Positions 4,301 through 9,032 of a stretch of DNA of 9,032 bases are shown piece after piece (within the stretch, counting starts at the first letter, position 1; every line of letters begins with the position of its first letter). The stretch is from positions 1 through 9,032 of the forward strand of contig JAHEEY010000172.1 in the NCBI GenBank assembly GCA_024640485.1, in the 5' to 3' direction. A model generated the notes under the pieces. That model made no database searches. It was not told the DNA's origin and saw nothing but the letters and a program-made list of their open reading frames with translations. Position numbers and translations under genes: made by a program. Origin of the DNA: Chloroflexota bacterium (lineage in GTDB: Bacteria; Chloroflexota; Anaerolineae; Promineifilales; Promineifilaceae).

Positions 4301-6334
4301 GTAGTCCACCGTGTCTTCGACCTGCTGGATGAATACCAGGCGGACAACGACGGCATGGCTGCCGACATGGTGTTCGAACAAGCCACCTTCATTGAAGATG
4401 CCATCGCCGGTGTCTCTCGTGAAGGCGCCCTGGGCGCCGTCTTCGCGGTCATCGTCATCCTCATCTTCCTCAGCGGGCAGGTGGGCGGCAAGTACAAATT
4501 GAGCTGGCGGGCCACTCTGGTTACCGGCACCTCCATTCCTCTTTCCGTCTTAACCGCCCTGCTGCTGATGCGCTGGATTCCCGGCACCGTCGGCACCTGG
4601 CTGCAGAACATGATCGACAACGGCGCTGGCGACGCGGTGAGCTTCATCGCCCGACTTTTCCCCACCAATGTCACCCTGAACATCATGACCCTCAGCGGTC
4701 TGACAGTAGCCATCGGCCGGGTGGTCGATGACTCTATCGTGGTGTTGGAGAACTCCTACCGCTTCATCCAGCGGGGAGATGACCCCAAGAAAGCGGTGTT
4801 GGAAGGGACCAAGGAAGTGGCCATCGCCATCTTCTCGGCCACCGTCACCACCGTCGCCGTCTTCCTGCCCCTGGGCTTGATCGGCGGCATCGTGGGCTCC
4901 TTCTTCCTGCCCTTCGGCTTGACAGTCACCTATGCGTTGGCGGCCAGTTTCGTGGTCTCCATCACGGTGGTGCCGGCGCTGACCTACATGCTCATCCGCC
5001 GCGAGCACATCCCCGAAGAGCGGGAGACCCGCATGCAGCGTTGGTACACGCCCATCTTGAAATGGGCCCTGACCCATCGCTTCGCCACCATGATGATCGC
5101 CACGGTCATCTTCCTCAGCAGTTTGTTCATGCTGTCGGGGCTGCCCCAGAGCTTTATCCCCCAGATTGGCGAACCGACCATCAATGTCTTGGTCAACATG
5201 CCCAACGGCACCAGCATGGCTGAGACAAACCAGCTGATGCTGGATCTGGAGAGGGCGATTGAGCCGATGCACGGCGTCGATACCATGCAGACCGAGATCG
5301 GCAGCGGCGGTGGGATGGAAGCGATGTTCACCGGCGGCGGCGTCACCCAAAACGTGGCCAATATGACCATCACCGTGCTGGAACAGGACGACCTCACCGA
5401 ACTGACCCTCAACATCCGAAAGGAAGTGGAAGCGATCGCCGGCAGCGACAACGCCACCGTATCGGCCGCTTCCCAGACCGGCTTCGGCGGTTTCTCCATG
5501 GTGGTCACCTCCGATTCCCTGGACACCCTGCGGGAATGGAACGATGAGATCGAAGCGGCCATCGGCGCTGTGGACATCGACGGCGACGGCATTGCCGACA
5601 TCGCCAATGTCAGCAGCAACCTGGACGGCAGCGGCCCTGCCGGCGGCGCCAGCACCATCATTCGGGTTGACGGCCGTCCAGCCATCAGCTTCAGCGGTGA
5701 GCTGGAGACCGACAATACCCTGGGTGTGACCACCGAAGCCAAAGCGGCCATCGTGGCCCTGGGCTTGCCTGACGGCACCAATGTCACCGAAGGGTTCGAG
5801 TCGGAGGCGCAGGTCCAAGGTTTCCAGGGGATGGTGAGGGCGATCGGCTACTCGATTCTCATCGTCTACCTGGTCATGGCCCTTACCTTCCGCAGCTTGA
5901 TCCATCCGTTCACCATCCTGTTCAGCATCCCCTTCGCCCTGGTGGGCGCTGCCCTGGCGCTGTTCTTGACCAACAGTGTGCTCGGCATCTCCGCCATGAT
6001 TGGCTTGATGATGCTGGTAGGAATCGTGGTGACCAACGGAATCGTGCTGATGGAATTGGTGCAGCAGCTGCGCCGCCAGGGACAGAACGCCTATGACGCT
6101 CTGATCCACGGCGGACGCACCCGGCTGCGCCCCATCTGGATGACCGCTCTAGCCGCCATCCTGGCCTTGATCCCGCTGGGATTGAGCAAGGAAGCGGGCG
6201 CGATCATCGCTTCAGAGCTGGCTCTGGTAGTGATGGGCGGCCTGCTGGTCAGCACCCTCCTGACCCTGGTGGTGGTGCCGGTGGTCTACAGCCTCATCGA
6301 CGACGTCAGCCAACGTATTCGCCGGGCCAAGTAG
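1313..6334 (+). CDS. RND-family efflux transporter (SwrC/HAE1-like) with giant repeat insert
   Basis: This 1673-residue inner-membrane pump compares with about 1000-1070 for typical RND exporters, which use the proton gradient to expel drugs, lipids or surfactants. TM1 is at about 18-38, then porter-type sequence to ISGGQE (181-186). RND homology returns near 964 (SITRTDGNPSV at 972). TM2-TM6 lie at about 1038-1210, with LNIMTL and the TM4 Asp1139-Asp1140 proton-relay pair, and the wording resembles Bacillus SwrC. TM7 is at about 1257-1277, a compact second loop follows to about 1506, and TM8-TM12 run to the end. Residues 187-963 are not RND-like: a helical, Pro/Glu/Ala/Leu-rich array of about seven units replaces the usual docking region. 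About 29 extra residues (1090-1118) separate TM3 from TM4. An EF-hand-like loop (DxDGDGxxD, 1421-1429) lies in the second external loop. AAGGAG at 1301-1306 supports the start. No adaptor or TolC gene is adjacent. The substrate is unknown. Confidence 0.93.
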   Translation: MLSSIFDKVTRLSIRFRWVTIAVTVLVMVFGVLAMLQLNLEMTPRVEFPQTVVVAQWPDAESPEALLEAVTKPLEAKLGEVEGVVNVESTTSSGFALVIVRNDFGMNQDLVVADIEAAVAATDLPDTMETPQILNFSLADLPIVVASVSSSELTLAELKALVLEDLQPELAQVEEVARVVISGGQELPDESAAPEETAAETEPEDPGRLPLLIIEGAKASGVEVEYAQDVTPALLGDITGTPDQIMAVLNMFPPELLVYVPAETLALLPVEYMDQLDADLLAELDTLAAEEGGIKQFTLEQVSLMLESGTLAEGILPEPTAVPTPEPTAEPVVEEVVEAPAVELPQVAPVELPSSWIAAAGAAGFELATTADITPEVMGGIIGMAPQLLGDLSADMWRALNPEALAMALQAQMPLSTPSALQEPLLIEQLTLILKTAAGEPVEPVALPAEWTASAAAMGMTLETTADIPAELIGQLATVAPAMLAGLNNEILLALPAEVVAALPAELLAALDSGMQQTLTNAAIYAAQLEAAAVEVAGMPVMPALPSLPLPESWTAGAAAMGMTLATSSDITPEIMGGIAAAAPQLLADLTPELWRAIDPSAVAAALPAVAETMEPALLAQLTAIQLAANGIAAEPLPLPESWVSMAQMAGLTLETTADIPAEAIEQLASLAPQLLGDLTGDLLLALPPEVLSAMPEKFLSSLDEGMQQTIAAINALTAVPEMIVEEGGEPVVEPEAPEVDPARLPDILIQGAKSFGMEIEFAQDLTPEFIRPLAAAGPQAEAMWLMLTPDHLRLLQPEVIALLPMSFLETLDPALLAELDELAAEFGGAGQLALAEAAEAAEASADSPPLSGIWLESAPNGDPSMFQTAGDLINNPFMEGAAGLLNFFPDSPNVENPVDWMSALSPEVLGYLVENDPGFLETISPLILEMMSPETLSFLLEQYPDAFDADLTARLAGVAAGTVKAFVPEASITRTDGNPSVKVTVYKDGDANTVEVVHRVFDLLDEYQADNDGMAADMVFEQATFIEDAIAGVSREGALGAVFAVIVILIFLSGQVGGKYKLSWRATLVTGTSIPLSVLTALLLMRWIPGTVGTWLQNMIDNGAGDAVSFIARLFPTNVTLNIMTLSGLTVAIGRVVDDSIVVLENSYRFIQRGDDPKKAVLEGTKEVAIAIFSATVTTVAVFLPLGLIGGIVGSFFLPFGLTVTYALAASFVVSITVVPALTYMLIRREHIPEERETRMQRWYTPILKWALTHRFATMMIATVIFLSSLFMLSGLPQSFIPQIGEPTINVLVNMPNGTSMAETNQLMLDLERAIEPMHGVDTMQTEIGSGGGMEAMFTGGGVTQNVANMTITVLEQDDLTELTLNIRKEVEAIAGSDNATVSAASQTGFGGFSMVVTSDSLDTLREWNDEIEAAIGAVDIDGDGIADIANVSSNLDGSGPAGGASTIIRVDGRPAISFSGELETDNTLGVTTEAKAAIVALGLPDGTNVTEGFESEAQVQGFQGMVRAIGYSILIVYLVMALTFRSLIHPFTILFSIPFALVGAALALFLTNSVLGISAMIGLMMLVGIVVTNGIVLMELVQQLRRQGQNAYDALIHGGRTRLRPIWMTALAAILALIPLGLSKEAGAIIASELALVVMGGLLVSTLLTLVVVPVVYSLIDDVSQRIRRAK
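2366..2959 (+). repeat. B-C double unit, copy 1
   Basis: This covers residues 352-549, a B unit followed by a C unit. The same order and nearly the same length recur directly after it (residues 550-744), so a tandem duplication of a roughly 590-base segment is the simplest explanation. Confidence 0.75.
2960..3544 (+). repeat. B-C double unit, copy 2
   Basis: This covers residues 550-744. The B halves match over DITPE-(V/I)-MGGI followed by APQLL; the C halves match over LETTADIPAE and end in GMQQT. DNA conservation is patchy: 2691-2724 and 3267-3300 differ at one of 34 bases, while other parts have diverged. Copy 2 ends in the Glu/Pro-rich linker before the second A unit. Confidence 0.75.
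5573..5599 (+). other. EF-hand/dockerin-like calcium-loop motif in the RND second external loop
   Basis: Residues 1421-1429 read DIDGDGIAD, matching the DxDxDGxxD calcium-loop pattern with acidic side chains at loop positions 1, 3, 5 and 9. It sits between an amphipathic helix (EWNDEIEAAIGAV) and a strand (IANVSSNL), as expected for a loop tucked between porter-subdomain elements. Calcium binding is inferred from the motif alone; a single loop without a partner may bind weakly. Confidence 0.55.
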
Positions 6335-6361
6335 CGCCAACATTCACGGAACCGTTTATAG

Positions 6362-6394
6362 GCGCCGCTGGGGTTAACCCAGCGGCGCTTTTTT
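6362..6394 (+). terminator. Rho-independent terminator of the marR-RND operon
   Basis: An 11-bp perfect G/C-rich stem (6362-6372 with 6378-6388) closes a GTTAA loop and is followed by six T residues (6389-6394). It lies 28 bases after the RND stop codon and separates this operon from the next one. Confidence 0.93.
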
Positions 6395-6436
6395 GATCCC
6401 ATCCTTATGCTTGGATTAATGTGGGCTGGCGCCAGA

Positions 6437-6464
6437 TTGAAAAAACCGTTTCCTCGGTTACAAT
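6437..6464 (+). promoter_or_regulatory. Promoter of the small-membrane-protein/TauE/Usp cluster
   Basis: TTGAAA (6437-6442) and TACAAT (6459-6464) are spaced by 16 bases and match the sigma-70/sigma-A consensus at 4 of 6 and 5 of 6 positions. The start of transcription would be near 6471, about 85 bases before the first gene. The spacer holds the inverted repeat AACCG/CGGTT (6445-6449 and 6455-6459), a possible regulator site. The rest of 6395-6555 shows no gene or further clear signal. Confidence 0.65.
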
Positions 6465-6555
6465 AGATGGACACTTCCAACGGTCGGGCGGCTCCCTTAG
6501 TCCAGGCCGGGAATGGACCGAAACCAAATTGACCCCATCAAGAGAGGTTTGATCC

Positions 6556-6801
6556 ATGGATAGCAAAAGCAAACGCCTGCTGCTCAATTTCCTCATTGAG
6601 ATCATCATTTACGGCATTCTGCTGGCAATCTACTTCGTACTGGTGCTGCGCTACCTGGGCCAGCCGCTGAACCAGCTTTTCCATCTTGACCCCTGGGTAT
6701 ACGCCTTCGCCACGCTGCTGCTGATCGTGATTCAGAGTGTGGCTTTAGAAATGATCACCTCATTCCTGCTGGACCGGCTGGGACTGGACAAGGTGGATTA
6801 G
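6556..6801 (+). CDS. Small two-TM membrane protein, unknown function
   Basis: This 81-residue protein has a short basic N-terminus (DSKSKR), a membrane helix at about 12-33, a loop with GQPLNQ and HLDPW, a second helix at about 48-71 and a charged tail (DRLGLDKVD). By the positive-inside rule the N-terminus is probably cytoplasmic, and with two helices so is the C-terminus. GAGAGG (6542-6547) lies 8 bases before the ATG, and the stop is followed only 3 bases later by the TauE-family start. Such tight spacing suggests a small partner or regulator of the transporter. I do not recognise a family, so the partner role is inference. Confidence 0.8.
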   Translation: MDSKSKRLLLNFLIEIIIYGILLAIYFVLVLRYLGQPLNQLFHLDPWVYAFATLLLIVIQSVALEMITSFLLDRLGLDKVD

Positions 6802-6804
6802 CCT

Positions 6805-7710
6805 ATGGATTTCCCCATCACTGGCGTCACCATCAGCCCCTTCTTTCTCATCGGCATCGGCTTTCTGGTCGGAATCCTTGGCGGTTTCTTCGGCGTTGGC
6901 GGCGGCTTCATCGCCGGACCGCTGATGTTCTGGGCCGGGGTGCCCATGAATTTTGTGGTCGGTACCGATCTGGCCCATATGACCGGCAAGTCCATTGTGG
7001 CTGCCAAACGGCACCGCACCCTGGGCCACGTCGACACCAAGCTGGGGGTGGTGATGGTCATCGGCACCGTCGTCGGTGTGGAGGGCGGCGCCCGTATCGT
7101 CGAGTACTTGAAACATGAAGGCAACGTCGACACCGTCATCGGCGTCGCCTACATCTGCATCCTGGCGATCATCAGCTTCTTCACCTTTTGGGAGAGCTAC
7201 CGGGCGATCAAGATGATCAAGTCCGACAATACCGGCTTGAAAGATATCATCGCCTTTTCCTCCTTTACCAAGAAGGTGCAGCAAATCGAACTGTGGCCCA
7301 TGATCAGCTTTCCCGGCTCCGGCATCGAGCGGATCTCCCTCTGGGTAGTGCTGGGGGTCGGCCTGGTCGCCGGCGTGCTGGCCGGCAGCCTGGGGGTCGG
7401 CGGCGGCTTCATCCGCATGCCCTTGCTGGTCTATGTCATCGGCGTGCCCACTCATGTGGCCGTAGGCACCGACCTATTTGAAATTGTGATCTCGGCAGGA
7501 TTCGGGACCATCTCCCACGCCGCCAAAGGGAACGTGGATGTACTGATGGCCCTGGTGATGCAGACCGGCGCCGCGGTTGGCGCCCAGATCGGGGCGGTTT
7601 CAACCCGTTACTTCGCCGGCCCGAAGATCCGGATGCTGTTCTCGGCGATGCCCTTGATCGGCATCGTGCTGGTGTTGATTCGCCTCTTGAGTGGAGGACC
7701 GATGGAATGA
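6805..7710 (+). CDS. TauE/SafE-family (DUF81) probable anion exporter
   Basis: This 301-residue multi-pass membrane protein carries the family's internal duplication. The first half has GGFFGVGGG at 26-34, then GVP and VVGTDL at 45-56. The second half has LAGSLGVGGG at 192-201, then GVP and AVGTDL at 213-224. The halves are separated by a hydrophilic segment (about 130-176) rich in Lys and Asp/Glu. Characterised relatives move sulfite, sulfoacetate or other organosulfur anions out of the cell, but many homologues have no known substrate. The length is normal for the subgroup with a central loop. The ribosome binding site AGGTGG (6791-6796) lies inside the end of the upstream gene, so translation of the two is probably coupled. 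The downstream Usp and FGE-like genes add weak support for a sulfur-linked role. Confidence 0.9.
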   Translation: MDFPITGVTISPFFLIGIGFLVGILGGFFGVGGGFIAGPLMFWAGVPMNFVVGTDLAHMTGKSIVAAKRHRTLGHVDTKLGVVMVIGTVVGVEGGARIVEYLKHEGNVDTVIGVAYICILAIISFFTFWESYRAIKMIKSDNTGLKDIIAFSSFTKKVQQIELWPMISFPGSGIERISLWVVLGVGLVAGVLAGSLGVGGGFIRMPLLVYVIGVPTHVAVGTDLFEIVISAGFGTISHAAKGNVDVLMALVMQTGAAVGAQIGAVSTRYFAGPKIRMLFSAMPLIGIVLVLIRLLSGGPME

Positions 7711-7807
7711 TCTTCAATTCTTTATACACACCCTGCGTTCGCGCAGCCATTGCAGCCAGCCCTGGCGCCCAGCCGTCCGGGCCATTCATCCAAGTGGAAG
7801 GTCTCTC
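7711..7807 (+). other. Intergenic stretch between TauE-family and Usp genes
   Basis: These 97 bases hold no gene. A small hairpin TGCG-TTCG-CGCA (7734-7745) is present without a T-run, so it is not a terminator. AAGG (7798-7801) is the ribosome binding site of the Usp gene, 6 bases before its GTG. I see no convincing promoter, which favours read-through from the transporter gene. Confidence 0.5.
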
Positions 7808-8626
7808 GTGAAAACATTAATATGTGTCGCCGGCTTGCCCTACGGCGAACGAACCATAACCTTTGGCGCCAAGCTGGCGGCAGTCGGCGCCCCGAATATC
7901 AGCCTGCTGACCGTTGCCGAAAATCGACGCGGGCGGGCCGCGGCAGAGCAGCTGCTAGAGGAAGCGGCGGCGCTGATCGACCAGCCTGTCGCCGCCCGCA
8001 TCGTCCGCCTGGGTTCTCCGGTGGAGCAGATCGTCCAGGAATCCACTGAAGAGGAATACGAGATGGTCGTCATCGGCGAGCACGTGGTCCACGGGCTGGT
8101 CGACCTGTTCCTGCGCCCGGTTCCCCGGGAGATCACCAAGAAGGCGCCCAGCAGCGTGCTGGTGGTCAAAGAAGGCAGCCGGGATTTGAAGCATATTCTC
8201 CTCTGCACCGGCGGCCGGCAGGTCAACCGGGCGGTAGTCGAGAGCGGTGCTGCGTTAGCCCATGATGTCGGCGCTAAAGTCACCATGCTGCATGTGTCCG
8301 ACCCGGTGCCGGTGATGTATGCCGGCTTGAACACCATGCACGAAACCCTGGATGACATCATCAAGACCAATACCCCCATCGCCCAACATCTGCGCTGGAC
8401 CTTCGATCTGCTCAAGCGGTACCAGTTGGAAGTGCAGCCGATCCTGGCCCATGGGGTAGCCGCCAGCGAGATTATGCGGGTGGCTCAGGAACAGGACGTG
8501 GATCTGATCGTCATCGGCGCGCAGGTGGCCAAGGCCAGCTGGCTGGACGAACTGCTGATGAGCACCGTCACCCCGCAGGTAGTTGATCATGCCGCCTGCT
8601 CGGTGTTGGTGGTGCGGGCAAAATAG
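7808..8626 (+). CDS. Tandem universal stress protein (two UspA domains)
   Basis: This 272-residue cytoplasmic protein has two Usp folds. Domain 1 (about 1-122) starts KTLICVAG and ends SSVLVVKEG; domain 2 (about 127-272) starts KHILLCTGG and ends CSVLVVRAK. Each shows the alternating strand-helix order and the late VVIG/IVIG strand. The usual ATP loop, G-x2-G-x9-G-(S/T), is poor in both: domain 1 has G90-EHVVH-G96 without the later G-S, and domain 2 has G237-AQVAKA then STVTP. A non-nucleotide-binding or altered form is therefore likely. I chose GTG 7808 because AAGG lies 6 bases upstream and the Usp fold begins there. An in-frame ATG at 7691 would add 39 residues with no Usp-like sequence and overlap the TauE-family gene. 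Usp proteins often sit next to transporters and may act as regulators. Confidence 0.88.
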   Translation: MKTLICVAGLPYGERTITFGAKLAAVGAPNISLLTVAENRRGRAAAEQLLEEAAALIDQPVAARIVRLGSPVEQIVQESTEEEYEMVVIGEHVVHGLVDLFLRPVPREITKKAPSSVLVVKEGSRDLKHILLCTGGRQVNRAVVESGAALAHDVGAKVTMLHVSDPVPVMYAGLNTMHETLDDIIKTNTPIAQHLRWTFDLLKRYQLEVQPILAHGVAASEIMRVAQEQDVDLIVIGAQVAKASWLDELLMSTVTPQVVDHAACSVLVVRAK

Positions 8627-8653
8627 CAGCTTAGGCGGGGGAAATGGAGCGGC

Positions 8654-9032
8654 ATGATAGATCGCGTGGTTGAATTAGGCCTGGAATTGGCCCGGGTGGC
8701 TGCCGGCGAATTTGTGTTCGGCGAAGAGGCGCAGACGCGCTACCTGCCGGAGTTCTGGATGGGCCGGAACCTGGTCAGCAACCGGCAGTACGCCGTCTTT
8801 GTGGCCGCTACCGGCTGGCGCCCGCCATTCCATTGGGGCGGGGAACAGCCCGAAGCCGCGCTCCACGACCATCCGGTGGTCAATATCTACTGGGCCGACG
8901 CCGTCGCTTTCGGCCAATGGTGCGGCTGTTCGCTGCCCACCGAGCTGGAATGGGAGAAAGCGGCCCGCGGCGCTGCCGGCCTTCCCTTTCCCTGGGGCGA
9001 GGCCCTGCCTACGCCCGCCCTGTGCAACTACG
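8654..9032 (+). CDS. Formylglycine-generating-enzyme-like (FGE-sulfatase domain) protein, 5' part
   Basis: An open frame from ATG 8654 runs past the window end, giving 126 residues. It follows the FGE-sulfatase (SUMF1-type) domain: RVAAGEFVFG (14-23), FWMGRNLVSNRQYAVFV (34-50), HPVVNIYWADAVAFGQWC (73-90), the signature SLPTELEWEKAARG (93-106), PFPWGE (111-116) and CNY at the edge. True FGEs oxidise a sulfatase cysteine to formylglycine with copper and two C-terminal cysteines, which lie outside the window. Many relatives instead act in other oxidations or as binding domains, so the activity cannot be decided here. There is no signal peptide. GGAG (8646-8649) lies 4 bases before the ATG, and the gap from the Usp stop is 27 bases, so co-transcription is likely. 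Confidence 0.88.
   Translation, partial: MIDRVVELGLELARVAAGEFVFGEEAQTRYLPEFWMGRNLVSNRQYAVFVAATGWRPPFHWGGEQPEAALHDHPVVNIYWADAVAFGQWCGCSLPTELEWEKAARGAAGLPFPWGEALPTPALCNY

Noticed and set aside
4550..6109. A 519-codon minus-strand open frame opposite the RND gene
   Set aside because: It is Gly/His/Asp/Gln-rich with no recognisable domain, and it lies wholly opposite strongly conserved RND sequence. It is a by-product of GC-rich codon use on the plus strand. The minus-strand frames at 2041-2856, 3854-4381 and 6760-7455 are rejected for the same reason.
1313..6334. RND gene as an assembly chimera or frameshifted fusion of two genes
   Set aside because: One uninterrupted frame links both RND halves, base composition looks uniform, and RND homology resumes in order after the insert. 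The insert is best read as genuine, though array copy number could be mis-assembled.
7734..7745. Small TTCG hairpin as a terminator after the TauE-family gene
   Set aside because: The stem is only 4 bp and no T-run follows.
7691..7807. ATG 7691 as the start of the Usp gene
   Set aside because: It would overlap the TauE-family gene and add 39 Arg/Ser/Pro-rich residues unlike any Usp. GTG 7808 has a good ribosome binding site and starts exactly at the first Usp strand.

Overview
The window is GC-rich bacterial DNA with two transcription units diverging from a shared regulatory region, followed by a third unit running rightward. No gene fixes the taxonomy. The GC-rich coding sequence, a SwrC-like RND pump without an adaptor gene, tandem-Usp and TauE-type genes, and a glmS ribozyme leader together suggest a mostly single-membrane lineage, with Chloroflexota (Anaerolineae-like) as my best guess. 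That is inference, not something the sequence proves.

Left edge (1-756). The first 30 bases, read on the minus strand, are the start of glmS (MCGIVGYVGP). The roughly 390 bases upstream of it hold no gene. On the minus strand they carry a glmS ribozyme (about 148-418), the glucosamine-6-phosphate-responsive self-cleaving riboswitch. Its conserved core words (GUUGACGAGG, GCGGAUGCC) are present, P2, P3 and P4-like helices can be drawn, and the copy is enlarged by extra stem-loops. A minus-strand promoter (537-564) fits glmS. A plus-strand promoter (632-660), abutted by a 19-bp palindrome (660-678), drives the rightward operon.

Efflux operon (757-6394). A MarR-family repressor gene is followed 52 bases later by a 1673-residue RND transporter gene, and the unit closes with a strong intrinsic terminator (6362-6394). 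The RND protein has SwrC/HAE1-type membrane domains with the TM4 Asp-Asp pair. In its first extracytoplasmic loop, where the docking region should be, lies an insert of about 775 residues. The insert is an array of about seven related units of 90-140 residues in the order A-B-C-B-C-A' plus a degenerate seventh, and the units contain eight-residue Pro-containing sub-repeats. This is the most unusual object in the window. No membrane-fusion or outer-membrane partner gene is present.

Right-hand cluster (6437-9032). After its own promoter come an 81-residue two-TM protein, a TauE/SafE-family anion exporter, a tandem universal stress protein (true start GTG 7808) and the 5' part of a formylglycine-generating-enzyme-like (FGE-sulfatase domain) gene that runs off the window. 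Spacing is tight (3, 97 and 27 bases) and all genes point the same way, so they are probably co-transcribed. A link to sulfur-anion export is plausible but unproven.
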